Shown here piece by piece: positions 34,756-42,356 of a DNA stretch of 49,314 nucleotides. Both the position numbers and the translations under genes were made by a program. The notes under the pieces are model-generated. The model saw only the letters and a program-made list of their open reading frames with translations. It was not told the origin of the DNA and ran no database searches. Position 1 is the first letter of the stretch, and each line of letters opens with the position of its first letter. The DNA comes from Eggerthella sp. CAG:298 (GTDB taxonomy: Bacteria; Actinomycetota; Coriobacteriia; Coriobacteriales; Eggerthellaceae). Location of the stretch: positions 10,254 through 59,567 of the forward strand of contig FR895150.1 of assembly GCA_000435675.1 (NCBI GenBank), written 5' to 3'.

Positions 34756-35916
34756 TTAGGCCTTGTACTTCTTCGCGAGCTGGCGGCCAGCGATATATTC
34801 CATGACCTCGGTCGTACCGCCGCCCATTTCGTTACCGCGAAGGTCTGCCCAGATACGTCCGATACGCATTTCTTTCGTGTAGCCAATAGCCGCATAGATC
34901 GACATCGCCAGATCGGCCACGCGGGTGAGCTCGCGGCAGGCGTATCCCTTGAGCAGCGCAGATTCGAGGCGCGTTGATTCACCGTTGTCGAGCATGGTGA
35001 CCGTGCGATACAAACGCCAACGCACGTTCTCGATGATGTTCTCCATCTCGCAGAGATGCTGCTGGATCATGGAGATGCGGGCGATCGGCTCCTTGAACGC
35101 GACGCGATCGTTGGCATAAGTGCCAGCGTCGTTCAGGGCTGCCTGCGCCAAACCGAGCGAAGAGGCAACCACCAAGCAACGCTCGAACTCGAGCTTCTTC
35201 ATGAGCAGCTTCCAGCCCATGCCAGCCTCGCCGATGCGCTGCTCTTCGGTGACTACCACGTTGTCGAAGAATTGGTCAACGAACGGGATGGCCTGCTGGC
35301 CAACCTTCTCAAGCGAGGCGACCGTGAAGCCTTCGGCATCGTTGGGTACCAGCCAAAGCGAATATTTGTCGTTCTCGTAGCTTGGGTCCTCGTCCTTCGC
35401 AACGACCATGGTGTAGAGCGAAAGGCCGCCAAGCGTGACCCAGGTCTTCTGGCCATTCAGAAGATACGTGCCATCGGGCTGCTTGCGCGTGACGCAGGTC
35501 ATCGCGTTATTGTCCGATCCAGCGGCGGGTTCGGAGATGGCGGTACAGGCGATGCAGGTGCTCTCAACATTTTCGATGGCGTTCATGATCAGCTCTTGCT
35601 GTTCTTTCGTGCCAAAATCGATCACGTCGGTGATGGTATTGAAGTCGGTAACGAAGGGGAGCACCACGCCGGTGAATTCATGGAGCTTCTCGACAAGGAG
35701 GATCTCGGTGAGCTTGTCGACAGGGATGCCGCCGATATCTTCAGGAAGGCCCATGTGCATGAACCCCGCCTCGCGGTAGGCCATTGCTGCTTCCACGCTA
35801 ATATGATGATCGACCTCGTAGGCTTGCTTCACCGCTTCGTCGGTGAAGTAGCGCTCTGCATATTCGCGTGCGCTTTCGATCATGAGTTCCTGATCATCGG
35901 TAAGACTAAAATCCAT
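34756..35916 (-). CDS. CaiA-like acyl-CoA dehydrogenase/reductase
   Basis: A 386-residue flavoprotein. FAD/CoA motifs are AISEPAAGSD (127-135) and NGQKTWVT (154-161). The usual C-terminal base (E-G-T) is replaced by glycine at 366 in GGGTTE, as I recall for CaiA, while E245 in FERC matches the alternative helix-G base of isovaleryl-CoA dehydrogenase. The end, IAGRQLAKKY, resembles CaiA-type enzymes, which reduce an enoyl-CoA with electrons from Etf. It is first in an operon with the Gfo/Idh gene, with a GGACA-type site 97 bases before its start. Confidence 0.87.
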   Translation of the reverse strand: MDFSLTDDQELMIESAREYAERYFTDEAVKQAYEVDHHISVEAAMAYREAGFMHMGLPEDIGGIPVDKLTEILLVEKLHEFTGVVLPFVTDFNTITDVIDFGTKEQQELIMNAIENVESTCIACTAISEPAAGSDNNAMTCVTRKQPDGTYLLNGQKTWVTLGGLSLYTMVVAKDEDPSYENDKYSLWLVPNDAEGFTVASLEKVGQQAIPFVDQFFDNVVVTEEQRIGEAGMGWKLLMKKLEFERCLVVASSLGLAQAALNDAGTYANDRVAFKEPIARISMIQQHLCEMENIIENVRWRLYRTVTMLDNGESTRLESALLKGYACRELTRVADLAMSIYAAIGYTKEMRIGRIWADLRGNEMGGGTTEVMEYIAGRQLAKKYKA

Positions 35917-36012
35917 TGCTGCCCCTTCTCCCTTTGGAATAACGTTCGGCTCGTGCCATTAGAGCAGATATTAGTATCTCGATTTCAATAAATAAAGAGA
36001 TTTGCAAGATTT

Positions 36013-36034
36013 GGACAGACACATAGGATTGTCT
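36013..36034. promoter_or_regulatory. Putative operator, GGACA-N12-TGTCT
   Basis: Half-sites GGACA (36013-36017) and TGTCT (36030-36034) lie in the 174-bp gap before the CaiA-like gene (minus strand). The inner CATAG and ATTGTCTA match the 31891 site. The dyad shape makes it readable on either strand. Confidence 0.45.
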
Positions 36035-36090
36035 ATTCGGTTTTGCCCGATCTATCGTTTCGTTTGATCGTTTCGGCTGGAGCGCGCACG

Positions 36091-36118
36091 AAAAAGCCTC
36101 CGCGCAGGACGGAGGCTT
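36091..36118 (-). terminator. Intrinsic terminator after the iron-sulfur flavoprotein gene
   Basis: A 9-bp perfect stem AAGCCTCCG / CGGAGGCTT with a 7-base loop. On the minus strand it is followed by five T residues, and it lies 59 bp beyond the stop of the minus-strand gene. Confidence 0.85.
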
Positions 36119-36176
36119 GTAAAGAATGCTCTATTATTTTGCGAGCTTGCGGCCCAGGTCCAATGGATCGAGCGCA

Positions 36177-36794
36177 CTATGCCAGCTTCTTGATGAACTC
36201 CACCATATCGATGCCAAGCTGACGTGCGACTGCAGGCGCGATCGGATCTTCGGAAACGGAGCGACGCCATTGCGGTTTGCCGTCCTTCATGCCTGCCATG
36301 AGCGAACCGGCAACCACCGAAGCGATAACGGGGCCTTCGGGGCGCGGATTGATCTGGATCATCTCATGGGTCGAGCAGAATTGGCTCAGTGCTGCATAGG
36401 TGGGTTCTGCACCGCAGTTATCGAGGCCTGCCATGGTGATGCAGCCTGCAACCTTGCCCTTGAGCTGGTTCGCCACCATGTGCATAGGACGGGTGCGGTC
36501 GATGAAGGTCTTCATGCGGCCAGATACGTTCGAGAAATAGTCGGGCGAAGCCACGATGATGCCATCCGCCTCGAGCATCTTCTGCTTGATCTCTTCCATG
36601 TCGTCATCTCTGATGCTGCATTCTGGCTTGAATAAGCAGCGGTTGCAGCCCGTGCAGTATTCGACGTTCTTTTCGGAAAGCTCGATCACTTCAGTTTCCG
36701 CTCCGAGCTCTGCAGCGGCGCTCAGTGCTTCGTTGATCAAGTAGTCGGTGTTCTGGCCTACGCGGTGGCTTCCGTTGATGGCGAGAATCTTCAT
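36177..36794 (-). CDS. Iron-sulfur flavoprotein (NADPH-dependent FMN reductase fold)
   Basis: A 205-residue protein starting MKILAINGSHR, with GAGG well placed upstream; a start 13 codons earlier is less likely. The flavodoxin-like fold has SPDYFSNVSGRMKTFIDR as FMN loop. A compact cysteine motif C-x2-C-x2-C-x5-C (CTGCNRCLFKPEC) follows the second strand, typical of the Isf family, which holds a 4Fe-4S cluster beside FMN. It probably carries electrons between a low-potential donor and an enzyme of the island; partners are unknown. It is monocistronic, with its own terminator, and divergent from the next acyl-CoA dehydrogenase gene. Confidence 0.85.
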   Translation of the reverse strand: MKILAINGSHRVGQNTDYLINEALSAAAELGAETEVIELSEKNVEYCTGCNRCLFKPECSIRDDDMEEIKQKMLEADGIIVASPDYFSNVSGRMKTFIDRTRPMHMVANQLKGKVAGCITMAGLDNCGAEPTYAALSQFCSTHEMIQINPRPEGPVIASVVAGSLMAGMKDGKPQWRRSVSEDPIAPAVARQLGIDMVEFIKKLA

Positions 36795-36862
36795 GGCATA
36801 CCTCGTTCTCTTTTGGTTCTCGGATATGTTCAATTATACGGAATTCATTCACGCCTAAATAA

Positions 36863-36888
36863 TGGATTGCCCTATGGATTGTCGGACA
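36863..36888 (+). promoter_or_regulatory. Direct repeat TGGATTG with GGACA half-site in a divergent gap
   Basis: TGGATTG occurs at 36863-36869 and 36875-36881, a 12-bp period, followed by TC and GGACA (36884-36888). It lies between the iron-sulfur flavoprotein and acyl-CoA dehydrogenase genes and shares GGATTGTC with the 36013 site, but does not fit the full GGACA-N12-TGNCY shape. Confidence 0.3.
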
Positions 36889-36978
36889 GAGAAGGCGTTT
36901 TGATGCTTCAAAAAGCCTCTTTGTTTAGCTACGCTAGTATACGAAGAACAACTGCGATCATTTTTTAGAAGAGGAACT

Positions 36979-38151
36979 ATGTATAGCTTTGCTCTTTCAT
37001 CCGAGCAAAAGCGGCTTGTCGCTGCATTCCGAGAGTTTGGGGAAAGCGTTTTCTTGCCCGAACGCGTATTCCAGTGGAAGCGCGATCAGGGTCTGCCAGA
37101 TGAGGTCGTGAAGGGATTCACCGATCTCTATTTCAGCTTCGAATCCTCTACGGTAGGGAAGTCGTTCGCCCATAGCGTCATGAGTCAAACGCTCATCCTT
37201 GAAGAGCTTTCGCGTTGTGCTGGAGCAACCCTGCCGTTTCAGAATGATCTCTTCAATCTTCAGATCATGAATTGGTTCGCTGAGTCCTCACGTTTTTCCG
37301 ATGCGCTCGACTTCTATCGCAAGACAGGGCGTCTCATGTTCTCGTTCGCCATTTCCGAGCCCGTTGCCGGTTCGGATACGATGGGCATGCATACCTACAC
37401 GCAAACCGTCGATGGCAAGATCGTTCTCAATGGCCAAAAGAACTATGTGAACAACGGCGAGTATTCCCCCAACATCTTGGTTGCTGCGATCGATAAGGAC
37501 GTGCAGAACCCAGGCAAGTATCCTGCGCTTGCGTTTTGGCTCATCCCGCGCACGCTCAAAGGGGTACGTGCCTATCCGATCAACAAGATAGGGCAGTCCA
37601 TGCTGCCGTTCGCTTCGCTCGCGTTCGACGATGTCGAGCTTTTGCCTGAGTATCGTTTGAGCGGTAACGAAGGAGGCTTCCAGCAGCTTTTCCGGTTGCT
37701 CGAATTCGGACGCGTGTTCATTTGCGCCTCTTCGGTAGGCATGGCGCAAGCTGCGATGGAAGATGCGGTCGCACATGCGCGGGAGCGTATCGCGTTCGGT
37801 AAGCATATCAGCCAGTTCCAGCAGATCGAACAGATGCTCACTGATATGGAGGTGTCGCTCACCAGCATGCGCCTCATGCTCTACCGGGCAGTATGGGACA
37901 TCGAAAACGACACCCCTGATAAGCGCTTGTCGGTCGCGCTCATGAAGCGCTTCATCCCGAAGACCGCCACCGAGGTCGCAAGCAATGCGATGCAAATTCT
38001 CGGCGGACTCGGGTATACTGAAGGTTCGCGAGTCAGTTCGATTTGGGAGGACTGCCGCGGTAATCAGATCGCCCAAGGAACCGACCAGATCATGGTCTAC
38101 ATTTCAGCCCCGCTCATTCTCGACAAATACGAAAAGGAAGAAGCTCTATGA
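36979..38151 (+). CDS. Acyl-CoA dehydrogenase-like protein lacking both usual catalytic bases
   Basis: A 390-residue protein with intact FAD/CoA segments (AISEPVAGSD at 124-133, NGQKNYVNN at 151-159, SSVGMAQAAMEDAV on helix G). Unlike its neighbours it has G244 where the helix-G glutamate should be (LEFGR against LEFER in the 34756 gene) and Q366 where the C-terminal glutamate should be (AQGTDQ). It may be inactive, may reduce without a protein base, or may act as a partner subunit. It overlaps by ATGA with a small membrane protein gene, so the two are made together. A close-set GAGGA precedes the ATG. Confidence 0.83.
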   Translation: MYSFALSSEQKRLVAAFREFGESVFLPERVFQWKRDQGLPDEVVKGFTDLYFSFESSTVGKSFAHSVMSQTLILEELSRCAGATLPFQNDLFNLQIMNWFAESSRFSDALDFYRKTGRLMFSFAISEPVAGSDTMGMHTYTQTVDGKIVLNGQKNYVNNGEYSPNILVAAIDKDVQNPGKYPALAFWLIPRTLKGVRAYPINKIGQSMLPFASLAFDDVELLPEYRLSGNEGGFQQLFRLLEFGRVFICASSVGMAQAAMEDAVAHARERIAFGKHISQFQQIEQMLTDMEVSLTSMRLMLYRAVWDIENDTPDKRLSVALMKRFIPKTATEVASNAMQILGGLGYTEGSRVSSIWEDCRGNQIAQGTDQIMVYISAPLILDKYEKEEAL

Positions 38152-38384
38152 AAACAAGCACGAAGTATTGGATCTACGCGCTGGTCATCAACCCGATCAC
38201 CACACTCATCATCTATTACATGTTCAACGCAGGATTCAATCTGCTGAACCTTATCGGTGTCGGCATCATCGGCTATGGCATCTTCCTCTACTTTGTTGTT
38301 CAGGCTATTCGTATCGACGTTCGCGCCCGTCAGGCTTACAAGAAAAAGAAGGGCAAGGGCGGCAAGAAGAAAAAGAAGCGCTAA
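38148..38384 (+). CDS. Small two-helix membrane protein with a lysine-rich tail
   Basis: A 78-residue protein. Two hydrophobic helices (about 8-27 and 33-53) are followed by a strongly basic tail (KKKKGKGGKKKKKR). It is translationally coupled (ATGA) to the acyl-CoA dehydrogenase-like gene. I recognise no family. Such a protein could tether the flavoprotein to the membrane or to acidic lipids or proteins; this is inference from order and shape only. A strong terminator 39 bp downstream ends the unit. Confidence 0.7.
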   Translation: MKTSTKYWIYALVINPITTLIIYYMFNAGFNLLNLIGVGIIGYGIFLYFVVQAIRIDVRARQAYKKKKGKGGKKKKKR

Positions 38385-38423
38385 GCCTCAAAGCTGTCCG
38401 GAATTACAGATAAGCAACAATTG

Positions 38424-38452
38424 ATGCCGCAAGATTTCTTGCGGCATTTTTT
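38424..38452 (+). terminator. Intrinsic terminator
   Basis: A 10-bp perfect stem ATGCCGCAAG / CTTGCGGCAT with an ATTT loop and a T-rich tail ends the acyl-CoA dehydrogenase/small membrane protein unit. Confidence 0.92.
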
Positions 38453-38503
38453 ATGATAATCCGCGAACGGGTTCAAAACATGTTCACGAGATGTTTGAAC
38501 GCG

Positions 38504-38521
38504 TTTTGAACATGTTCAAAA
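38504..38521. promoter_or_regulatory. Palindromic operator candidate TTTTGAACATGTTCAAAA
   Basis: A perfect 18-bp palindrome with further GTTCAA/TTGAAC half-sites at 38471 and 38495. Its core GAACATGTTC recurs at 40441 before the paralogous MFS gene, which points to a shared dimeric regulator. Confidence 0.55.
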
Positions 38522-38523
38522 TC

Positions 38524-38545
38524 GGACAGAATTATCACTTTGCCC
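38524..38545 (+). promoter_or_regulatory. Putative operator, GGACA-N12-TGCCC
   Basis: Half-sites GGACA (38524-38528) and TGCCC (38541-38545) begin 2 bases after the 18-bp palindrome. The right half is the weakest of the five sites with this geometry. Confidence 0.35.
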
Positions 38546-38841
38546 GTCTTTTATTGGTTATACCTATGATTTTTTGGGCATTCATTCATAAAAACCAAAA
38601 CAAAATCGTTTTCTACATAAGGGTTTTAACCCGTCAAGTGGTCAGTTTTTGAAACCTGGCTATTTTTCGGAAAAAAATAAACTTTCAAAATAGAGTACAG
38701 GGGAACCTTCCCCACTGCGGTATCACGTGGTGAAACGCGCCAGATTTACCAGGTGATCTCGCACTTGCTGTATTGAATGTAAAGGAAAGTGTGGCGTTTT
38801 CACGGCATCTGTCGTGGTTCGCCCGGAAAGGAAAAGAAGTT

Positions 38842-40170
38842 ATGGCAACTGCTGCTACAACTCAGAAAATGACGGCGCGTCATATCCTTGTAGTGCTCAC
38901 CTGTGTCTTCTGCACCTTCGGTTGCGCAGCTATCACGTTTAGCTGCCCTGGTCTTTGCTACCGTCCAGTAGCAAATTACCTCGGTGTTCAGGTCTCAGAT
39001 GTGTCCTTCTACATGTCGATCGTCTATTTCGCTGAAGTTATTTTCTCTCCCATCATCGGTGCGCTGCTCGAGAAGTACGACGCACGCATCATCTGCACCA
39101 TCGCTGCAGTCTTCACTTCGGGCGGCATCTTCTGCATGTCGTTCTACACCGAGCTCTGGCAATGGTATGTTTCCGGTTTCTTCATGGGTGTTGGCGAGAT
39201 CACGCTTCTGTGGCTCATGGTCGCAGGTCTTTTGAACCGCTGGTTCAAGGCTAAGCTCGGTCTCATGCTCGGCATCTCTTATGCAATGACCGGTCTTGGC
39301 GGTGCAGTCTTCAACTTCATCGGTCAGTTCATCCTCGGTCCGAACCTGCTCGTTGAAGACACCTGGCGTGACCTTTATATGTTCTACGGTATCGCTGCTG
39401 CAGTGCTCTCCATCCCCTTCACGCTCTTCGCGATTCGTTCGCATCCGCAGGATTGCGGCTTGAAGGCATATGGTGCTCCGATCACCGAGGGTGAGGTCAT
39501 CGATGCTCAGCATCTCGATCTTCCCGGTATCCCGGCAAAGCAGGCTTATGGCAAATGGTACTTCTGGGTACTCATCCTTGCAGGCTGCATGTTCAACATC
39601 GGCGGCATCTATCCGCAGCACTTTACCACCTTCTATCAGACCGTTGTTGCGGTTGACGCGGCGGGTATCACCATTCCGGATCTCATGATCATGTCTGGTA
39701 CGCTCGAGGCATGCTGCATGATCGGTATGGCTGTCGGTAAGGTCACCATCGGTGCTATCGAATCGCGCAACATCGTCGTTGCTCTCGCATTCGGTTCGAT
39801 TTGTGGTTTCATCGGCCTGTGCGGCATTTGGTATGGCGGCATGAACAAGGTTCTGCCGGTTCTGTTCTTCGGTGGCTTCATCTTCGGCATGCTCTATCCG
39901 TTGGTTACCACGGCGCTGCCTTACATCACCCGCTTGCTGTTCGGCGAGAAGGACTACGACAAGATCTACTCTGTCATCCTCATGCCGGTTAACTTGGTTG
40001 GCGCATTCGCAGCATCTGGTCTGGCTCTCATTTACCAGGGTCCCGGCTGGGATTGGTACTTCATTGTCGGTCTCTGCGTTGCGGTCATCTGCTTCGTTCT
40101 CGGCTTCATCGTCGTGAAGTGGGGCATGAAGGATTACCGTGGCGACAAGGCTGCTGGTACCATGCACTAA
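38842..40170 (+). CDS. MFS transporter (OFA/monocarboxylate-like), copy 1
   Basis: A 442-residue carrier with about twelve membrane helices, starting MATAATTQKMTARHILVV; AAGGAA 9 bases upstream supports this ATG. The first helices (ITFSCPGLCYRPVANYLGV) and loop 2-3 (GALLEKYDARIIC) match its neighbour at 40674. The order of helices and the central cytoplasmic loop fit the oxalate/formate antiporter-like branch of the MFS, which moves carboxylates. It is probably the importer or substrate/product exchanger for the acid handled by this island. Codon use is strongly biased, and its own regulatory gap and terminator make it a single-gene unit. Confidence 0.85.
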   Translation: MATAATTQKMTARHILVVLTCVFCTFGCAAITFSCPGLCYRPVANYLGVQVSDVSFYMSIVYFAEVIFSPIIGALLEKYDARIICTIAAVFTSGGIFCMSFYTELWQWYVSGFFMGVGEITLLWLMVAGLLNRWFKAKLGLMLGISYAMTGLGGAVFNFIGQFILGPNLLVEDTWRDLYMFYGIAAAVLSIPFTLFAIRSHPQDCGLKAYGAPITEGEVIDAQHLDLPGIPAKQAYGKWYFWVLILAGCMFNIGGIYPQHFTTFYQTVVAVDAAGITIPDLMIMSGTLEACCMIGMAVGKVTIGAIESRNIVVALAFGSICGFIGLCGIWYGGMNKVLPVLFFGGFIFGMLYPLVTTALPYITRLLFGEKDYDKIYSVILMPVNLVGAFAASGLALIYQGPGWDWYFIVGLCVAVICFVLGFIVVKWGMKDYRGDKAAGTMH

Positions 40171-40217
40171 TCGCATTCGCGATCGCATAAACGCTTATCA
40201 ATAGGTAAGTTCGCTCG

Positions 40218-40257
40218 GTTGGGCATCTGGCATTGCGCCGGGTGCCCAACTTGCTTT
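40218..40257 (+). terminator. Intrinsic terminator after the first MFS gene
   Basis: An outer 8-bp stem GTTGGGCA / TGCCCAAC with an inner GGC/GCC pairing, followed by TTGCTTTTT. Confidence 0.85.
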
Positions 40258-40440
40258 TTAGCACGATATATTGATTTTGAATGCGGCGATAAGTAACCGT
40301 TTCATTACGAAAAGCTATAGGTTTTTGCGTCGCATCATCGGGATTTTGGGCGTAATAAAAATATTTTTTACTAGCGCGCACTGTATCGTTGTAGTGAACA
40401 GAATATAAAACACACATTTGAACTGGGGTTATATAAAAAC

Positions 40441-40450
40441 GAACATGTTC
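40441..40450. promoter_or_regulatory. Palindrome GAACATGTTC, shared with the first MFS gene
   Basis: A perfect 10-bp palindrome with AAA on its 3' side, matching the core of 38504-38521. TTGAAC at 40418 and GTTCAA at 40473 flank it. Confidence 0.5.
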
Positions 40451-40492
40451 AAATAGCGGGGTAGTATAACGCGTTCAAGAAATAATTCCATT

Positions 40493-40514
40493 GGACAAAA
40501 TCAAACATCTGACC
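40493..40514 (+). promoter_or_regulatory. Putative operator, GGACA-N12-TGACC
   Basis: Half-sites GGACA (40493-40497) and TGACC (40510-40514), 159 bases before the second MFS gene; close to the 32017 site in both halves. Confidence 0.45.
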
Positions 40515-40673
40515 ATTTTTGTAGAGCCTGTGGAGGAACAGAATAGCTTGTGAGAGCAAATATGCTCTTGCGTGCAATGGTTCTTAGAGAGAAGTGCACC
40601 GAGCCTCTCAAAGAGTGATTGCATGTAAAGGAAGCAGGAGTGCGCAAGTGCTCCAGGAAAAGAAGGAGGGGTT

Positions 40674-42014
40674 ATGGCTGAAAATGTAAAAACTCAGAAG
40701 TTTACAGTTCGTCATTTTTTGGTTCTGTTTACTTGCATGATTTGTATCTTTACATCTAGTGCTATTACCTTCAGCTGCCCGGGTCTGGCATATCGTCCGG
40801 TCGCCATGCAGCTCGGAATTCAGGTTTCCGACGTTTCTCTCTACATGTCCTTTGTTTACTTGTTCGAGGTTATCTTCTCGCCAATCGTCGGTGCATTGCT
40901 TGAGAAGTTCGACGTTCGAATCATCTGTACGCTTGCAGGTGTTTTCGTAACTGCTGCATACCTTTGCATGTCGCAGTTCACGGTCATCTGGCAGTGGTAC
41001 ATCGCTGGTGTGTTCATCGGCTTCTCCCAGATCACTCTGCTCTGGTTGATGACTGCTGGCGTTCTCGGTCGTTGGTTTAAGAAGAAGCTTGGTTTTGCGC
41101 TCGGTCTTTCTTATGCAATGACTGGTGCAGGCGGCGCTATCCTGAACATCGTTGGTCAGACCATTCTTGGTCCGAACCTGCTCGTCGAGGAAACCTGGCG
41201 TAACCTCTACATGGTGTTCGGCGTTATCTGCCTGTTCGGTACCATTCCTTGGACCGCACTCTGCCTCCGCAACGCTCCTGAGGACGTTGGACTGAAGGCA
41301 TATGGTGCACCTATCGCTGAGGGCGAAGATGTTGCTGAAGAGCACGCAGTCCTCAAGGGTATGGAGCCCAAGGTTGCTTACACCCGTTGGTACTTCTACG
41401 TACTCATCATCGCAGGCTGCTTGATGAACATCTGCGGTATTTATCCGCAGCACTACACGAACTTCTATCAGGGCGTCGTTGCTGTTATCCCGGGTACGCA
41501 AACTGCTATTCCTGAGTTGATGGCTATCTCCGGTACCCTGGAGGCATTCTCGATGGTCGGTATGATGATCGGTAAGATTTGTACTGGTATCCTCGAGTCC
41601 AAGTCCGTACAGCTCGCTCTTATCGTTGGTGTCGTAACTGGTGTTCTCGGTATCTGCGGTATCTGGTTCGGCGGCTACAACAAGATCCTCCCGATCCTCT
41701 TCGGCGGCGGTCTGATCTACGGCTTCATCTACGCGTTCGTAACAACGTTGTTGCCGTACTTAACGCGTCAAATCTTTGGCGACCTTCACTATGACAAGAT
41801 CTACTCTGTCATCCTGATTCCGGTCAACTTGGTCGGCGCTTTCGCAGCATCTGGTCTGGCTCTCGTTAATCAGATGTTCGGATGGGACTTCTTCTTCATC
41901 CTCGACATCGTGGTTATGATCCTTATCTACATCTTCTGTACGCTCTGCTACAACGCAGGCAAGAGGGATGCTGCAGAGAAGTTTGTTTCTGGCACGCTCG
42001 CTTCCGAGAAATAA
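40674..42014 (+). CDS. MFS transporter (OFA/monocarboxylate-like), copy 2
   Basis: A 446-residue paralogue of the 38842 carrier with about twelve helices. Shared blocks include ITFSCPGLAYRPVA, GALLEKF, TILGPNLLVEETWRNLYMVFG, GICGIWFGGYNKILP and the late YDKIYSVILIPVNLVGAFAASGLAL. The central loop (APIAEGEDVAEEHAVLKGMEPKVAY) is the most different part. Two closely related carriers suggest one for uptake and one for product export, or two related acids. GGAGG lies 4-5 bases before the ATG. It is followed by a strong terminator, so like copy 1 it is transcribed alone. Confidence 0.85.
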   Translation: MAENVKTQKFTVRHFLVLFTCMICIFTSSAITFSCPGLAYRPVAMQLGIQVSDVSLYMSFVYLFEVIFSPIVGALLEKFDVRIICTLAGVFVTAAYLCMSQFTVIWQWYIAGVFIGFSQITLLWLMTAGVLGRWFKKKLGFALGLSYAMTGAGGAILNIVGQTILGPNLLVEETWRNLYMVFGVICLFGTIPWTALCLRNAPEDVGLKAYGAPIAEGEDVAEEHAVLKGMEPKVAYTRWYFYVLIIAGCLMNICGIYPQHYTNFYQGVVAVIPGTQTAIPELMAISGTLEAFSMVGMMIGKICTGILESKSVQLALIVGVVTGVLGICGIWFGGYNKILPILFGGGLIYGFIYAFVTTLLPYLTRQIFGDLHYDKIYSVILIPVNLVGAFAASGLALVNQMFGWDFFFILDIVVMILIYIFCTLCYNAGKRDAAEKFVSGTLASEK

Positions 42015-42051
42015 GCTTCCTATTTAGTCAGAGAGAGACTAACCTGAATCG

Positions 42052-42083
42052 AAGAGAGGCACCGCAAAGGTGCCTCTCTTTTT
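42052..42083 (+). terminator. Intrinsic terminator after the second MFS gene
   Basis: A 12-bp perfect stem AAGAGAGGCACC / GGTGCCTCTCTT with a GCAAA loop and a T tail. Confidence 0.93.
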
Positions 42084-42124
42084 GTGTTTTTCAGCCTTAT
42101 TCAGAGGCTCGTTCATTTTGGGCG

Positions 42125-42239
42125 GGACAACGGGGACGTAGCCTATTGTCCCATCCCCGTTATGAAGCCTGAGAATACGAACGTGCTGAACCGCACAGTC
42201 TGCGCGCGGGTGGGACAATAGGCTACGTCCCCGTTGTCC
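42125..42239. repeat. Pair of 29-bp inverted REP-like repeats
   Basis: Positions 42125-42153 and 42211-42239 are perfect reverse complements over 29 bp, separated by 57 bases. Each copy also folds on itself through GGACAA and TTGTCC at its ends and carries GTAG inside. This is the layout of a REP/BIME element mobilised by REP-associated tyrosine transposases. It lies in the gap between the second MFS gene and the TetR gene. Transcribed, it would form a very stable hairpin. Confidence 0.75.
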
Positions 42240-42356
42240 TTAGGCAAGTTGCCCGCGCTACGTGCGAAATCGAATTCTCATAGTGCTAAGGCGGGAGGAT
42301 AGACTGCTCTGTCCAGCGAAAGAATCTTAGGTTTTAGGTTTGTCTCAGATAGGGAA

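Larger units (their letters stand above)
38453..38841 (+). promoter_or_regulatory. 389-bp regulatory gap before the first MFS gene
   Basis: No gene is supported here. The gap holds clustered GTTCAA/TTGAAC half-sites (38471-38520) that include an 18-bp perfect palindrome, a GGACA-type site (38524-38545), a GGGTTTTAACCC inverted repeat (38621-38632), a GGGGAA/TTCCCC hairpin-like repeat (38700-38713), and a start-stop ATGTAA with AAGGAA (38777 on) that recurs before the second MFS gene. A frame from TTG 38773 would extend the MFS protein, but the better ribosome site is at 38842. Confidence 0.5.
40258..40673 (+). promoter_or_regulatory. 416-bp regulatory gap before the second MFS gene
   Basis: An A/T-rich gap with no gene seen. 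It contains TTGAAC (40418), the GAACATGTTC palindrome (40441-40450), GTTCAA (40473), the GGACA-type site (40493-40514), and a TTGCATGTAAAGGAA block (40619-40633) that repeats the block at 38773 with one difference. No clear consensus promoter was found. Confidence 0.5.

Noticed and set aside
38773..38841. N-terminal extension of the first MFS protein from a TTG at 38773
   Set aside because: The paralogue lacks such an extension, and the ATG at 38842 has a spaced AAGGAA.
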